A stretch of 64,000 nt of DNA from Prauserella halophila (GCF_024171895.1 NZ_JAMTCQ010000008.1:372001-436000); one strand, 5' to 3'. Shown: positions 1-10,400, counted from the stretch's first letter. The notes: a model not told the origin generated them from the letters alone. Translations and numbers: made by a program.

Positions 1-7
1 AGCGGTG

Positions 8-1183
8 TCAGGCCTCGAGCACGACCGCCAGGCCCTGCCCGACGCCGATGCAGATCGCGGCCAGCCCGTACCCGCCGCCGCGGCGCCGCAACTCGTGGGC
101 GAGCGTACCGAGGATCCTGCCCCCGGAGGCGCCGAGCGGGTGGCCGATCGCGATGGCGCCGCCGTTGACGTTGACCACGGCCGGGTCGAGCTCGGGCCAA
201 TCGGCCAGGCACGCCAGCGATTGTGCGGCGAACGCCTCGTTGAGTTCGACCGCGGCCAGATCGCCCCAGCCGATGCCGGCGCGCTGCAGCGCGATCTCGG
301 CCGCGCGCACCGGGCCGATCCCGAACACGTCCGGGTCCACGCCCGCGGCGCCGCGGCCGGCGATGCGGGCCAGCGGCGTGGCGCCGATCCGATCGGCTCC
401 CGCCCGGTCGCCCAGCAGCAGCGCGGACGCGCCGTCGTTGAGCGGTGAGGCGTTGCCCGCGGTGATCGTGCCTTCCCCGCGGAACGCCGGTTCGAGCTTC
501 GCCAGTTTGTCCACGGTGGAATCCGGGCGGACGCCCTCGTCCCGGGTCAGCTCGGTGCCGGGCACCGGGACGACGTGCGTGTCGTAGAAGCCCTCGTCCC
601 ACGCCCTCGCCGCGTTCACGTGGCTGCGCGCGGCGAAGGCGTCCTGTGCCTCCCGTGAGATCGCGTACTGCTCGGCCACGCCTTCGGTCGACTCGCCGAG
701 CGAGACCGTCCACTGCTGCGGCATCCGCGGGTTCACCATCCGCCAGCCGAGCGTGGTCGAGTGCAGCTGCTGGTTCCCCGCGGGAAACGCCTTCCCCGGC
801 TTCTGCAGGACCCACGGCGCCCGGCTCATCGACTCGACACCGCCCGCCACGATCAGCGACGCATCGCCCACGGCGACGGTCCGGCTCGCTTGCATCGCGG
901 CGTCCAGACCGGAACCGCACAGGCGGTTGACCGTGCTGCCGGGAACCGACGTCGGCCACCCGGCGAGCAGCGTGGCCATGCGCGCGACGTTGCGGTTGTC
1001 CTCGCCAACCTGGTTGGCGTCGCCGAGCAGCACCTCGTCCACGGTGGCCGGATCGACGTCGCTGCGATCACGCAACGCCGACAGCACGTGCGCGGCCAGG
1101 TCGTCGGGCCGCACGGCCGCGAGCGAGCCGGAGTACTTGCCGAACGGGGTACGGACGGCGTCGAGCACGAAGACGTCGGTCAC
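8..1183 (-). CDS. pcaF: Thiolase of the 3-oxoadipate pathway
   Basis: This 391-residue thiolase would cleave 3-oxoadipyl-CoA with CoA to succinyl-CoA and acetyl-CoA in the cytoplasm. Visible are the N-terminal VLDAVRTPFGK, the acyl-accepting Cys89 in NRLCGSG, the GHPLGASGG histidine block near residue 348 and the second catalytic cysteine in CIGVGQG near residue 378. The GTG start at 1183 is chosen because it overlaps the TGA of the preceding CoA-transferase gene (GTGA), which implies translational coupling. A general acetyl-CoA acetyltransferase cannot be excluded on sequence alone; the CoA-transferase partners favour the aromatic-catabolism role. The gene is complete at its 3' end. Confidence 0.9.
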   Translation of the reverse strand: MTDVFVLDAVRTPFGKYSGSLAAVRPDDLAAHVLSALRDRSDVDPATVDEVLLGDANQVGEDNRNVARMATLLAGWPTSVPGSTVNRLCGSGLDAAMQASRTVAVGDASLIVAGGVESMSRAPWVLQKPGKAFPAGNQQLHSTTLGWRMVNPRMPQQWTVSLGESTEGVAEQYAISREAQDAFAARSHVNAARAWDEGFYDTHVVPVPGTELTRDEGVRPDSTVDKLAKLEPAFRGEGTITAGNASPLNDGASALLLGDRAGADRIGATPLARIAGRGAAGVDPDVFGIGPVRAAEIALQRAGIGWGDLAAVELNEAFAAQSLACLADWPELDPAVVNVNGGAIAIGHPLGASGGRILGTLAHELRRRGGGYGLAAICIGVGQGLAVVLEA

Positions 1184-1974
1184 CGCGAGGCCTCCTTGAG
1201 CGTACGCAATGTGGACAGTTCGGCCGCGGTCGGCGCGTCGGTGCGGGCCAGCTCGGGCGAGATCTGCAGGTTCCATCCGGTCGCGGCGCGGACGTCCTCG
1301 ACCTCCACACCGGGGTGCAGCTGCGTGAGCACGAGCTCGGCGGTCTCCGGGTCGGGGCGCAGCACGCCGAGGTCGGTGATCACCAGCGTCGGGCCTGCGC
1401 CCGGCAGGCCGAGCCGCTCCCGGTCGCCCCGACCCGAGCCGTGCCCGACCGACGTCACGAAATCGACCTTGTCGACGAAACTGCGCGCGCTCTGGCGCAC
1501 CACGACGACGACCTCGCGGCACGATGCGGCGATCTCCGGCGCGCCACCCGCACCCGGCAGCCGCACCTTCGGGTCGGCGTAGTCGTCGCCGATCACCGTC
1601 GTGTTGATGTTGCCGAACTTGTCCAGCTGTGCGGCGCCGAGGAAGCCGACGTCGATCCGCCCCGGCTGCAACCAGTAGTTGAAGACCTCGGGAACGCCGA
1701 TGACCGCATCGGCCGTCTCGGCCAGCACACCGTCGCCGATCGACGACGGCAGAACGTCCGGTTTGGACCCGAGCGTGCCGGACTCGTAGACGAGCACCAG
1801 ATCCGGTGCGTGGGTCCGCCGTGCGACGTTCGCCGCCGTCGAGGGCAGGCCGATGCCGACGAAGCACCGCGTGCCGTTCTCGAGCGCGCGGGCCGCGGCG
1901 ATCGACATCATCTCGTCGGACGTGTACTCCGGCTGCGCACCGGAGGCAGTGGTCGTGGCTGCGGCCTCGGTCAT
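1180..1974 (-). CDS. catJ: 3-oxoadipate CoA-transferase, subunit B
   Basis: This 264-residue beta subunit of a family I CoA-transferase would, with the upstream A subunit, move CoA from succinyl-CoA to 3-oxoadipate. The GIGLPS loop near residue 40 and the YESGTLG segment with the likely catalytic Glu64 are visible, followed by the FLGAAQLDKFGNINTT block typical of the family. Its ATG overlaps the stop of subunit A (ATGA) and its stop overlaps the thiolase start, so the three genes form one tightly coupled operon. The substrate is inferred from the neighbours and from resemblance to CatJ-type proteins. Confidence 0.88.
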   Translation of the reverse strand: MTEAAATTTASGAQPEYTSDEMMSIAAARALENGTRCFVGIGLPSTAANVARRTHAPDLVLVYESGTLGSKPDVLPSSIGDGVLAETADAVIGVPEVFNYWLQPGRIDVGFLGAAQLDKFGNINTTVIGDDYADPKVRLPGAGGAPEIAASCREVVVVVRQSARSFVDKVDFVTSVGHGSGRGDRERLGLPGAGPTLVITDLGVLRPDPETAELVLTQLHPGVEVEDVRAATGWNLQISPELARTDAPTAAELSTLRTLKEASR

Positions 1975-2816
1975 CGCACACCCTCCCTGTCACCGGCTTC
2001 GGCCGTGGACCGCCCTGCCAGGACCTCGTCGCGGACCCAGGTCCGGAACGTGTCCCGGTCGCGCCCGACGGAGTCCCAGTACTCGTAGTAGGCGTTGTCT
2101 CGTTCGTAGTAGCCCTGCGCGTACGACGGGTGCGCGCCGCGGGGCACCTCGGCCACGGCGGTGACGGCCCAGTGCGGCAGGACGACCTGACCGGCGACGG
2201 GATCGAGCTCGTCGACGACCTCCTCGACCGTCACCAGACTGCGCCCGGCGGCCAGCACGGCCTCCTTCTGTACCCCGACCAGGCCCCACATCTGCACGTT
2301 GCCGGCACGGTCGGCCCGCTGCGCGTGGATGATCGACACGTCCGGGTTGAGCGCGGGCACGGCGGCGAGCTCCTCGCCGGTGAACGGGCACGTGATCCAC
2401 TTGATCGTGGCCGTGTGCTCGGGCAGGTCCGTGCCGCGATACCCGCGCAGCACGGCGAACGGCAGGCCGGAAGCACCGGCGACGTACCGGTTGGCCATAC
2501 CCGCGTGGCTGTGCTCCTCGATCTCCAACGGCACCGGCCACGCGTGCTGCACCGCGTCGCGGAACCGGTGCAGCGAACCGACACCCGGGTTACCGCCCCA
2601 CGAGAAGATCAGCTTCCGCGCGCAGCCGGCACCGATGAGCTGGTCGTACACGATGTCCGGCGTCATGCGGACCAGACTCAGGTCCGTCCGCCCCTGCCGG
2701 ATGATCTCCTGTCCCGCCGCGTGCGGGATCAGATGCGTGAATCCTTCGAGTGCGACGACGTCTCCGTCGCGCACCAATTCGCCGACGCCGTCGGCCAGCG
2801 ACACGATGTCCGCCAC
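1971..2816 (-). CDS. catI: 3-oxoadipate CoA-transferase, subunit A
   Basis: This 281-residue alpha subunit of the CoA-transferase closely follows the CatI pattern: EGFTHLIP near residue 25, LVRMTPD, then SWGGNPGVGS and HPSYAQGYYERDN. It forms the CoA-transferase with the B subunit encoded immediately downstream. The GTG at 2816 is preferred over the upstream ATG at 2897 because a purine-rich GAGGTGG lies just before it, and because the 27 residues between do not resemble the family N-terminus. This is the first gene of the operon. An inverted repeat upstream is a candidate operator for an IclR-type regulator, which is not encoded in the window. Confidence 0.88.
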   Translation of the reverse strand: MADIVSLADGVGELVRDGDVVALEGFTHLIPHAAGQEIIRQGRTDLSLVRMTPDIVYDQLIGAGCARKLIFSWGGNPGVGSLHRFRDAVQHAWPVPLEIEEHSHAGMANRYVAGASGLPFAVLRGYRGTDLPEHTATIKWITCPFTGEELAAVPALNPDVSIIHAQRADRAGNVQMWGLVGVQKEAVLAAGRSLVTVEEVVDELDPVAGQVVLPHWAVTAVAEVPRGAHPSYAQGYYERDNAYYEYWDSVGRDRDTFRTWVRDEVLAGRSTAEAGDREGVR

Positions 2817-2861
2817 GTTCTGCCACCTCGTTGACCGGTTGCCGGCGGACCGGCCGCCGAC

Positions 2862-2895
2862 GTTCGTATAGCGCACGTGTGTTCTTGATACGAAC
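2862..2895. promoter_or_regulatory. Inverted repeat upstream of the catIJ-pcaF operon
   Basis: The arms GTTCGTAT (2862-2869) and ATACGAAC (2888-2895) form a perfect 8-bp inverted repeat with an 18-bp spacer, 46 bp upstream of the chosen catI start. The right arm is also part of a smaller GTTC-N7-GAAC dyad. Aromatic-catabolism operons are often controlled by IclR-type proteins bound to such dyads, so this is a plausible operator. The assignment is inference. Confidence 0.45.
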
Positions 2896-3017
2896 ATACG
2901 TCGAGGCGAATCGCGCCGTCAACAGCCGGCGATCGCGATCACCCCGCGGCAACCCCCGGACAGACAGGCCCGGGACCACGGCACTCCCGAAACGACAGGG
3001 CCACCGAAACGACAAAA

Positions 3018-3053
3018 GAGCCCCCGCGAGCCGCATCGGGCTCGCGGGGGCTC
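3018..3053 (-). terminator. Intrinsic terminator after lgt
   Basis: A perfect 15-bp stem (3018-3032 with 3039-3053, 6-nt loop) is followed, in the minus direction, by TTTTGTC. It lies 25 bp past the lgt stop codon and should end the trp-lgt transcript. Confidence 0.8.
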
Positions 3054-3077
3054 GCGGGGGCTTTGTCCGGTGGACTG

Positions 3078-4175
3078 TCAGCCGGCGTTGCCGGGCTTGT
3101 CCGGCGGTTCCCCTGCTCCGGCATCGCCGGACGCCGATGCCTCACCGGACGCGGAATCGGCGTCGTCACCGCCGTCGGAGCCGCCCCGGTCGTCGGAGCC
3201 GTCGGAGCCGCCACGGTCGTCCGCGCTACCGCCGCCGTCCGAACCGCCCTCGTCATCCGAGCTGCCCTCGCCGTCCGAGTTGCGCTCGTCGTCCGGACTG
3301 CGCAGCGTCTCCGGGGCCTCGCGCGGCCCCTTGGCCCGGGCCAGCACGAAGTACACGACCGCGCCGAGGAACACGAGCACCGAGACCCACACGTTGACGC
3401 GCTGGCCGAGGATCTCGTTGGCCGGGTCGGTGCGCATGAGCTCGATCCAGAACCGGCCCGCGGTGTAGCCCGCCACGTAGAGGGCGAACACGCGGCCGTG
3501 GCCGAGCCGCAACCTGCGGTCGAGCCAGATGATCAGCAGCGCGACGCCGAGGTTCCACAACAGCTCGTAGAGGAACGTCGGATGCACGACCTCGACCGGC
3601 ACATCGGTGATCGCCACCCCGCCGATCGGATCCTCGATGGCCGGGTTGTCCGGCGACACGCGCCGGTAGATCTCCAGTCCCCACGGCAGATCGGTGGGCC
3701 CGCCGTAGAGCTCCTGGTTGAAGTAGTTGCCGAGGCGGCCGACCGCCTGGGCGATGACGATGCCGGGTGCGACGGCGTCGGCGACGGCGGGCAGCGGGAT
3801 TCCCCTGCGGCGGCAGGCGATCCACGCGCCGACGGCACCGAGGGCGATCGCACCCCAGATCCCGAGACCGCCCTCCCAGATGTACAGCGCGCGGATCGGG
3901 TCGCGGCCCTCGCCGAAGTACAGCTGGTAGTCGGTGATGACGTGGTAGAGCCGGCCACCGATGAGGCCCATCGGCGCAGCCCACACCGCGATGTCGATGA
4001 TCGTGCACTGGGTACCGCCCCGCGCCTGCCAACGGCGCTCGCCGAGCCAGATCGCGACGACGATGCCGAGGATGATGCACAGTGCGTAGGCCCGCAGCGA
4101 GAACGGGCCGATCTCCCACACGCCACGGTCGGGACTGGGAATCGTGGAGAGGAAGGCAGCGGAGGCGATACTCAC
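3078..4175 (-). CDS. lgt: Prolipoprotein diacylglyceryl transferase
   Basis: Lgt is an integral membrane enzyme that transfers diacylglycerol from phosphatidylglycerol to the lipobox cysteine of prolipoproteins. The 365-residue product has the signature GRLGNYFNQELYGGPTD, the HPTFLYELLWN segment and about seven hydrophobic stretches. The last 75 or so residues are an extra hydrophilic tail rich in Ser, Asp, Glu and Gly, predicted to be disordered and cytoplasmic; many actinobacterial Lgt proteins carry such a tail. The gene lies 42 bp downstream of trpA in the same orientation, as in mycobacteria, and is followed by a strong terminator. Confidence 0.95.
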   Translation of the reverse strand: MSIASAAFLSTIPSPDRGVWEIGPFSLRAYALCIILGIVVAIWLGERRWQARGGTQCTIIDIAVWAAPMGLIGGRLYHVITDYQLYFGEGRDPIRALYIWEGGLGIWGAIALGAVGAWIACRRRGIPLPAVADAVAPGIVIAQAVGRLGNYFNQELYGGPTDLPWGLEIYRRVSPDNPAIEDPIGGVAITDVPVEVVHPTFLYELLWNLGVALLIIWLDRRLRLGHGRVFALYVAGYTAGRFWIELMRTDPANEILGQRVNVWVSVLVFLGAVVYFVLARAKGPREAPETLRSPDDERNSDGEGSSDDEGGSDGGGSADDRGGSDGSDDRGGSDGGDDADSASGEASASGDAGAGEPPDKPGNAG

Positions 4176-4217
4176 AGGCTCACCGTAACGTGGTGTCCCC
4201 TACCCGACTCGACCGCG

Positions 4218-5003
4218 TCAGGCCTGTGGGCGGCGCACGCCCTCGGCCAGCTCCTTCGTCAACGCGGCGACCGCGTCGGTACCGTCGACCGCCTTCGCCA
4301 CCAGCGCGGACCCGACGATGACCCCGTCGGCGAACGCCGACACCTCGGCGGCCTGATCCCCGGAACGCACGCCGAGCCCGACGCCGACCGGCAGGTCCGT
4401 GTGCACACGGGTGCGGTTCACGAGTCCCTGCGCCGCGCCACCGACAGTGTCGCGGGCGCCCGTCACGCCCATCACCGCCGTGGCGTAGACGAACCCACTC
4501 GCGGCTGCCGTGGTCAGCGCGATGCGCTCGTCCGAGGACGACGGGGCCACGAGGAAGATCCGGTCCAAGCCGTGGGTGTCCGACGCAGCGAGCCACTCGG
4601 ACCCCTCGTCGGGCGTCAGGTCCGGAGTGATCAGTCCGAGCCCGCCCGCGGCGGCGAGGTCGCGGGCGAACGCGTCGACACCGTAGTGGAACACCGGGTT
4701 CCAGTACGTCATCACGACCGCGCGGCCGCCACGGTTCGCGACCGATTCGACGACCTCGAACAGGTCCTTGAGCCGGAAACCGTTCCGCAGGGCCGTGTCG
4801 GCGGCCGCCTGGATCGTCGGCCCGTCCATCACCGGATCCGAGTACGGGAACCCGACCTCGACCAGATCCGCGCCGGCGTCGACGGTCGCGGCGAGCAGCT
4901 CCTTGGACTCGGCGACCGTCGGATAGCCCGCGGGCAGATAGCCGATCAGCGCACCGCGGCCTTCGCCGCGGGTCTGCGCGAACAGCTCGTCGATGCGGCT
5001 CAC
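4218..5003 (-). CDS. trpA: Tryptophan synthase alpha subunit
   Basis: This 261-residue TIM-barrel protein converts indole-3-glycerol phosphate to indole and glyceraldehyde 3-phosphate and works in a complex with TrpB. The acidic residues of the active site are visible in [15 protein letters not shown] near residues 47-61, and [13 protein letters not shown] is the phosphate-binding end of the barrel. The ATG overlaps the trpB stop codon by 4 nt (ATGA), consistent with coupled synthesis of equal amounts of the two subunits. Confidence 0.97.
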   Translation of the reverse strand: MSRIDELFAQTRGEGRGALIGYLPAGYPTVAESKELLAATVDAGADLVEVGFPYSDPVMDGPTIQAAADTALRNGFRLKDLFEVVESVANRGGRAVVMTYWNPVFHYGVDAFARDLAAAGGLGLITPDLTPDEGSEWLAASDTHGLDRIFLVAPSSSDERIALTTAAASGFVYATAVMGVTGARDTVGGAAQGLVNRTRVHTDLPVGVGLGVRSGDQAAEVSAFADGVIVGSALVAKAVDGTDAVAALTKELAEGVRRPQA

Positions 5004-6250
5004 ACGCCCTCCACGAGGTTGAAGTACCGGGCGGCGGTGTCGACGTCCTTGTCACCCCGGCCGGACAGGCTGACGAGGATCAGACCGTCCGGTCCGAGCT
5101 CGCGGCCGAGTCGCAGGGCCCCGGCGAGCGCGTGCGCGGACTCGATCGCGGGAATGATGCCCTCGGTCTTCGACAACAGCTGGAACGCGTCCATCGCCTC
5201 GTCGTCGGTGACGGCGCGGTACTCGGCGCGACCCGCATCCTTCAGATACGAGTGCTCGGGGCCGACGCCCGGATAGTCCAGGCCCGCCGAGATCGAATAG
5301 GCCTCGATGGTCTGCCCGTCCTCGTCCTGCAGCAGGTAGGACAGGGCACCGTGCAGCGTGCCCGGCGTGCCCTGGGTCAGGGTCGCGCCGTGTTCCCCGG
5401 AGTCGAGTCCCTTGCCGCCGGGTTCGAGACCGACCAGCCGAACGTCGGTGTCGTCGAGGAAGCCGTGGAAGATGCCGATCGCGTTCGACCCACCGCCGAC
5501 GCACGCGGCGACGGCGTCCGGGAGGCGGCCCGTCTGCGCGAGCACCTGCTCGCGGGCCTCCTCGCCGATGATCTGGTGGAAGTTGCGCACCATCACCGGG
5601 AACGGGTGCGCACCGGCGGCGGTTCCCAGCAGGTAGTGCGTGGTGTCGACGTTGGTGACCCAGTCGCGCAGCGCCTCGTTGATGGCGTCCTTGAGTGTGC
5701 GCGAACCGGTCGCCACGGGAACGACCTCGGCACCGAGCAACCGCATCCGCGCGACGTTGAGCGCCTGCCGCTCGGTGTCGACCTCGCCCATGTACACGAC
5801 GCACTCGAGGTCGAGCAGGGCGCACGCCGTCGCGGTGGCGACGCCGTGCTGACCGGCGCCGGTCTCGGCGATCACGCGCTTCTTGCCCATGCGCTTGGTC
5901 AGCAGCGCCTGGCCCAGCACGTTGTTGATCTTGTGAGAACCGGTGTGGTTGAGGTCCTCGCGCTTGAGGAGGATCCGCGCACCGCCTGCGTGCTCGGCGA
6001 ACCGCGGCGCCTCGCTGAGCAGCGACGGCCTGCCTGCGTACCCGGAGAGCAACCGCTGGAACTCCGCGGTGAACTCGGGGTCCTGCTGCGCCTTGTCGTA
6101 CTCGGCGGCCAGTTCGTCGAGCGCGCCCATGAGCGCCTCGGGCAGGAACCGGCCGCCGTAGTCACCGAAGTGACCACGGGCGTCCGGATCGTGCCGCGAC
6201 GAGTGCGGCGACTGTGACGACTGCGGGGCCGTGTCGGTCATGTCGGTCAC
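5000..6250 (-). CDS. trpB: Tryptophan synthase beta subunit
   Basis: This 416-residue PLP enzyme joins indole to serine. The PLP lysine is in [10 protein letters not shown] near residue 100, and the phosphate-binding GGGSNAIG lies further on. The protein has a 20-residue hydrophilic N-terminal extension rich in Ser, Gln and His. Two in-frame ATGs (6250 and 6241) are possible starts. The first overlaps the stop of trpC by 4 nt and is used here. Confidence 0.97.
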   Translation of the reverse strand: MTDMTDTAPQSSQSPHSSRHDPDARGHFGDYGGRFLPEALMGALDELAAEYDKAQQDPEFTAEFQRLLSGYAGRPSLLSEAPRFAEHAGGARILLKREDLNHTGSHKINNVLGQALLTKRMGKKRVIAETGAGQHGVATATACALLDLECVVYMGEVDTERQALNVARMRLLGAEVVPVATGSRTLKDAINEALRDWVTNVDTTHYLLGTAAGAHPFPVMVRNFHQIIGEEAREQVLAQTGRLPDAVAACVGGGSNAIGIFHGFLDDTDVRLVGLEPGGKGLDSGEHGATLTQGTPGTLHGALSYLLQDEDGQTIEAYSISAGLDYPGVGPEHSYLKDAGRAEYRAVTDDEAMDAFQLLSKTEGIIPAIESAHALAGALRLGRELGPDGLILVSLSGRGDKDVDTAARYFNLVEGV

Positions 6251-7056
6251 CGGCTCGGACGCGGACAGGCGGGGTGCGACCCGGCGGTGACGAGCTGGAC
6301 CAGCGCGGCCTTCGGGTCGTCGGTGCTGACGAGTCCCTCGCCGACCAGCACGGCGTCGGCCCCGTGACCGGCGTAGGCCATCAGATCACCGGGACCGCGC
6401 ACACCCGATTCGGCGATCTTGAACGTCTCCATCGGCAGACCGGGTGCGAGCCGGGCGAACACGTCCCGGTCGACCTCGAGGGTGTGCAGGTCGCGGGCGT
6501 TGATGCCGATGACGGAGGCACCCGCCTCCAGTGCGCGGTCGCACTCCTCGGCGTTGTGCACCTCGACCAGCGCGGTCATGCCCAGCGATTCGACCCGGTC
6601 GAGCAGTGCGGAGAGCGCGTTCTGCTCGAGCGCGGCCACGATGAGCAGCACCATGTCGGCGCCGTGCAGCCGGGCCTCGTGCACCTGGTACGGGCTGACG
6701 ATGAAGTCCTTGCGCAGGATCGGCACGTCGACCGCGGCGCGCACGGCGTCGAGATCGGCGAGCGACCCGCCGAACCGGCGCTGTTCGGTGAGCACGCTGA
6801 TCACGCGCGCACCCGCGTCCTCGTAGTGTTTGGCCAGTACGGCCGGATCGTGAATGGCGGCCAGCTCGCCCTTCGACGGGCTCTTCCGCTTGACCTCGGC
6901 GATCACGCCGATGCCCGACTCCTGCAGCGAGCCCATGACGTCCCGTGGTGCGGGCGCCTCCGCGGCACGCTTCTTCAGCTCGTCGAACGGCAGCGCCGAC
7001 TCACGCTCGGCCAGGTCGGCCCGCGCGCCCGCGACGATGTCCTCGAGAACGCTCAC
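6247..7056 (-). CDS. trpC: Indole-3-glycerol phosphate synthase
   Basis: This 269-residue (beta/alpha)8 enzyme cyclises 1-(2-carboxyphenylamino)-1-deoxyribulose phosphate to indole-3-glycerol phosphate. The catalytic signature [12 protein letters not shown] lies at about residues 54-65, with LRKDFIV and GINARDL following. It is monofunctional: no TrpF domain is fused. Since trpF is also absent from this operon, the preceding step is probably supplied by PriA (13902-14639). The gap to the upstream membrane-protein gene is 144 bp, so trpCBA may have its own promoter. Confidence 0.96.
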   Translation of the reverse strand: MSVLEDIVAGARADLAERESALPFDELKKRAAEAPAPRDVMGSLQESGIGVIAEVKRKSPSKGELAAIHDPAVLAKHYEDAGARVISVLTEQRRFGGSLADLDAVRAAVDVPILRKDFIVSPYQVHEARLHGADMVLLIVAALEQNALSALLDRVESLGMTALVEVHNAEECDRALEAGASVIGINARDLHTLEVDRDVFARLAPGLPMETFKIAESGVRGPGDLMAYAGHGADAVLVGEGLVSTDDPKAALVQLVTAGSHPACPRPSR

Positions 7057-7200
7057 CGGCTGACCTCACCGAGCGCCGGGACCGTTGATTCACTCGCAAG
7101 GTGGCTCACAAAAACCTTCCCCTTCCCGCTCAACCGATGCTAACCCGCGGGCTCGTCCAGACCGGGCGCGGGTCGGCGACAGCCGTGCCCACCACGGGTT

Positions 7201-8010
7201 TCACTCCGGGCGGTCGCCGCGCGGCCGGTCGAGGCCGCCCGCATCGGCTGCAGTGGCGTCGTTCGCACCGTCCCCGGCCCCGTCGGCGACGGCGGAATCC
7301 GTGGTGTCGGCGGTCCCCGTCGGGTCGTCACCCTCCGACAGCGCGTCCCACAGCTCCGTGTCGGGATCGCGCGCCGCCCGGCGATCGCCGGGTGCGGTGT
7401 ACTTGGCTCCCATCCGTGCCATGCGGTGCCCGCGCAGGACCAGCACGGCACCGGCCAGCGCGATGCAGACGCCCCCCGTGACGGCGGCCGCGGGACCCCA
7501 GAACGTCCACACCGGCTCGGCCGTGCTGCCCTCGTAGCCGGGCGCCCACCCGGACCAGGCGATCTCCCGGGTATCGCCCGCAACGACCAGGTACACCGTC
7601 CCCCCGCCCGCGACGATCAGCAGCAGGCCGAGCACCCGGCGCGCCGCGCCGCGGAACGCCAGGACCGCCGCGACGGCGGCCAGCGCCAGCAGCGCGATCG
7701 GCACCGGCCACGGGGCGAGCTCACCTCCGGTGAAGTCGTCGACCAGCCGGCCGTCGACCGTGCGCCCGTCCGGTACGTCGATCCACACCAGACCCGACGC
7801 GCCCCAGAGCGCTCCCGCACCGAGCAGCAGGGTGACCACGACGGCCCACAGGGCGCGTTTGTCCGGCCCTGCCGGCGTGGCGGGCACGGCACCGGCGCCT
7901 GCGGACGCCGCGGCACCGGCACCCTCGCCGCCGGTGCCCTCGCCGGTGCCGGTGCCGGTGCCGTCGGTGCCGTCGTCGTGGCGGCCGGCGTGGTCGTCAG
8001 GCACCGTCAT
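7201..8010 (-). CDS. Trp-operon-associated membrane protein (TIGR02234 type)
   Basis: This 269-residue protein has a hydrophilic Gly/Thr/Ala-rich N-terminus, four hydrophobic segments (the first near [19 protein letters not shown], others further on) and an acidic C-terminal tail. Its place between trpE and trpC and its topology match the actinobacterial trp-operon membrane protein family, represented by Rv1610 in M. tuberculosis. The function is unknown; a role in tryptophan or precursor transport is only a guess. The ATG at 8010 overlaps the end of trpE by 14 nt and is preferred to an ATG 14 codons upstream that lies deep inside trpE. Confidence 0.85.
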   Translation of the reverse strand: MTVPDDHAGRHDDGTDGTGTGTGEGTGGEGAGAAASAGAGAVPATPAGPDKRALWAVVVTLLLGAGALWGASGLVWIDVPDGRTVDGRLVDDFTGGELAPWPVPIALLALAAVAAVLAFRGAARRVLGLLLIVAGGGTVYLVVAGDTREIAWSGWAPGYEGSTAEPVWTFWGPAAAVTGGVCIALAGAVLVLRGHRMARMGAKYTAPGDRRAARDPDTELWDALSEGDDPTGTADTTDSAVADGAGDGANDATAADAGGLDRPRGDRPE

Positions 8011-9553
8011 CGCCCGTCGTGCCCGCGGGCCGGAGCGTGCCGGCCGCCGCAACGGCCGACAGCACTGTGCGGGCCTTGTTCAGCGCCTCGTTGTCCTCGT
8101 AGTCGGGCTCGGAATCGGCGACGATCCCACCGCCCGCCTGAACGTAGGCGACCCCGTCGCGCACCAGGGCCGTGCGGATCGCGATCGCGGTGTCGGCGTC
8201 GCCCGCGAAGTCGAGGTAACCCACGACGCCGCCGTACAGTCCGCGCCGGGTCGGTTCGAGCTGTTCGATGAGCTCCATCGCCCGCACCTTGGGTGCCCCG
8301 GACAGCGTGCCCGCGGGGAAACACGCGGTCACCGCGTCGATCGCCGCCGCGTCGTCGGCGAGCTCGCCGGTCACGGTGGACACGATGTGCATGACGTGGC
8401 TGTAGCGCTCGATCGTGAAGAAGTCCACCACCTGCACCGAGCCCGGCCTGCACACTTTGCCGAGGTCGTTGCGGCCGAGGTCGACCAGCATCAGGTGCTC
8501 GGCGCGTTCCTTCTCGTCGGCGAGCAGCCCCTTGGCCAGCTGGGCATCCTCCTCGGCGTCGGTGCCGCGCCAGCGGGTTCCCGCGATCGGGTGCGTCGTC
8601 GCCTTGCCGTCCCGCACCGTCACCAGCGACTCGGGGCTCGAGCCGACGATGTCGAACCCGTCGAGGCGCAGCAGGTACATGTACGGGCTCGGGTTGGATG
8701 TCCGCAGCACGCGGTAGATGTCGAGCGCGTCGGCACCGGTGCGCAGTTCGAACCGCTGCGAGGGCACGATCTGGAACGCCTCGCCCGCGTGGATGGCCTC
8801 CTTCGCCGCCTCGACGGCCGCGTGGAAATCGTCCTTCGTGCGCGCACGGTCGAACTCGGGGGCGGGCCGGTCGAACACCGCGTTCGTGGCGGGGGCGGGC
8901 GTGGCGAGCTGCGCCGTCATGGCGTCGAGCCTGCGCACCGCGTCCTCGTAGGCGGCATCCACCCGCTCGGGGCTGTCGTCCCAGTTCACCGCGTTGGCGA
9001 TGAGCGTGACCGTGCCCTCGTGGTGGTCGAACGCCGCGAGGTCGGTCGCCAGCAGCATCGTCAGCTCGGGGATGTCGAGATCCTTCTCGGCGATCTCCGG
9101 CAGCCGTTCGATCCAGCGCACCGCGTCGTAGCCGATGTAGCCGACCATGCCGCCCGTCAGCGGCGGCATGCCGGGCAGCGGCTCGGTGTGCAGCGTCTCG
9201 AGCGTCTCGCGCAACACGGCCAGCGGATCGCCGCCGGAGGGCAGACCCGCGACGGGTGTCCCCGTCCACACCGCCTCGCCGTCGCGCACGGTCAGCGCCG
9301 ACGGGCTGTGCACCCCGATGAACGACCATCGCGACCACGACTCGCCGTTCTCCGCCGATTCGAGCAGGAACGTGCCGGGGCGGTCCTCGGCGAGCTTGCG
9401 GTACAGGGCGACGGGCGTGTCGGCGTCCGCGAGCACGCGGCGGACGACCGGGATCACGCGCCGGTCCTCGGCGAGTTCGCGGAACTGCGCGGCCGACGGC
9501 GTGACGGTGCCCAGGCCGGCACGGGCGGCCTCGACGGAATGGGCAGTGACCAT
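7997..9553 (-). CDS. trpE: Anthranilate synthase component I
   Basis: This 518-residue chorismate-utilising enzyme makes anthranilate, with ammonia from a TrpG partner not encoded in the window. It has the N-terminal LLES tryptophan-sensing motif ([13 protein letters not shown]), [10 protein letters not shown], and the C-terminal catalytic blocks [24 protein letters not shown] and [13 protein letters not shown]. The ATG at 9553 is chosen by family length; the open frame continues upstream but that part overlaps the divergent TetR gene. The start is 73 bp from that gene, so the trp promoter must be compact. I could not find a leader peptide with tandem Trp codons in this gap. Confidence 0.95.
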   Translation of the reverse strand: MVTAHSVEAARAGLGTVTPSAAQFRELAEDRRVIPVVRRVLADADTPVALYRKLAEDRPGTFLLESAENGESWSRWSFIGVHSPSALTVRDGEAVWTGTPVAGLPSGGDPLAVLRETLETLHTEPLPGMPPLTGGMVGYIGYDAVRWIERLPEIAEKDLDIPELTMLLATDLAAFDHHEGTVTLIANAVNWDDSPERVDAAYEDAVRRLDAMTAQLATPAPATNAVFDRPAPEFDRARTKDDFHAAVEAAKEAIHAGEAFQIVPSQRFELRTGADALDIYRVLRTSNPSPYMYLLRLDGFDIVGSSPESLVTVRDGKATTHPIAGTRWRGTDAEEDAQLAKGLLADEKERAEHLMLVDLGRNDLGKVCRPGSVQVVDFFTIERYSHVMHIVSTVTGELADDAAAIDAVTACFPAGTLSGAPKVRAMELIEQLEPTRRGLYGGVVGYLDFAGDADTAIAIRTALVRDGVAYVQAGGGIVADSEPDYEDNEALNKARTVLSAVAAAGTLRPAGTTGDDGA

Positions 9554-9626
9554 GGGTTCATTGTGCCGTCGGCGCCCGTGGGCCCGGCGGTGGGATCGGT
9601 GCTCGCGCATCGGCGATGATGGCGGG

Positions 9627-10256
9627 GTGACCAGCACACCGCACCGCCCGGCAGCCGACGGCTCCCGGCGCCGGGGCCGCAGGCCCGCCGGACAGGACAC
9701 GCGCGCCGCCCTGGTGGCTGCGGCGCGCGCCGAGTTCGCCGACAGTGGGTTCGGCGGGGCGACCGTCCGTGCGATCGCCACGCGCGCCGGCGTCGACGCC
9801 GCGATGGTCAACCACTGGTTCGGCGGCAAGGATCAGTTGTTCGCCGAAGCGGTGCTGCAGTTGCCGTTCGACTTCGCCGACGTGGTCGCCACCGTCACCG
9901 CCTACGGCCGGGACCGCCTCGGCGAAGGCATCGTCCGCACGTTCGTCGGGCTCTGGGACGGCGCGGGCGGCGATCGCTTCACCGCCCTGGTCCGCAGCGT
10001 CGCCAGCAACCCCGAGGCCATGCACACACTGCGTGCGGTCCTGGTCGCCAGGGTGCTCGGACCGGTCGCGGCGGCCGCGGACACCGATCAGCCGGAACTG
10101 CGCGCCTCGCTGTGCGCGAGCCAGGTGATCGGGCTCGGTATGGCGCGCTACGTGGCCGAGTTCGAACCGCTCTGCTCGGCCGATCCCGACACGATCGTCG
10201 CGGCCGTCGCCCCGACCCTCCAGCGCTACCTCACCGGCGACCTCGGCCACTCGTGA
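9627..10256 (+). CDS. TetR-family transcriptional regulator
   Basis: This 209-residue regulator has an N-terminal TetR helix-turn-helix ([21 protein letters not shown], about residues 47-67) and an all-helical ligand domain. The GTG start is selected because the family fold begins about 25 residues later, after a basic Arg/Gly-rich stretch. It is divergent from trpE with only 73 bp between the starts, so it could bind a site that influences trpE as well as itself. No ligand can be deduced. It is followed by a short GC-rich tandem repeat and then convergent hisI. Confidence 0.85.
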   Translation: MTSTPHRPAADGSRRRGRRPAGQDTRAALVAAARAEFADSGFGGATVRAIATRAGVDAAMVNHWFGGKDQLFAEAVLQLPFDFADVVATVTAYGRDRLGEGIVRTFVGLWDGAGGDRFTALVRSVASNPEAMHTLRAVLVARVLGPVAAAADTDQPELRASLCASQVIGLGMARYVAEFEPLCSADPDTIVAAVAPTLQRYLTGDLGHS

Positions 10257-10315
10257 CGCGGGGCGGGACGGGACGCAGGCGCCGCCGCCGAGCCGCCGCC
10301 GAGCTGCCGCCGCCG

Positions 10316-10378
10316 CTGCCGCCGAGCTGCCGGTGCCGGCGCTGCCGCCGAGCTGCCGGTGCCGGCGCTGCCGCCGAG
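10316..10378. repeat. 26-bp tandem repeat between tetR and hisI
   Basis: Two perfect 26-bp units (10316-10341, 10342-10367) and an 11-bp partial third copy, all GC-rich and built on GCCGCCGAGCTGCC. They lie in the 144-bp space between two convergent genes. Slipped-strand expansion is the likely origin. Confidence 0.85.
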
Positions 10379-10400
10379 GGAGAGCCCCGTGCCGCGGCGA

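Noticed and set aside
3063-5276. 737-residue open frame on the + strand
   Set aside because: It runs antisense across lgt and trpA. Its product is Arg/Asp/Ala-rich with no domain pattern, typical of shadow frames in GC-rich DNA.
9554-9626. Tryptophan attenuator before trpE
   Set aside because: The 73-bp gap to the divergent tetR start has no leader peptide with tandem Trp codons and no alternative hairpins that I could see.
10316-10378. CRISPR-like repeats
   Set aside because: The units are directly adjacent with no unique spacers. All other repeats found in the window are also plain tandem or dyad repeats.
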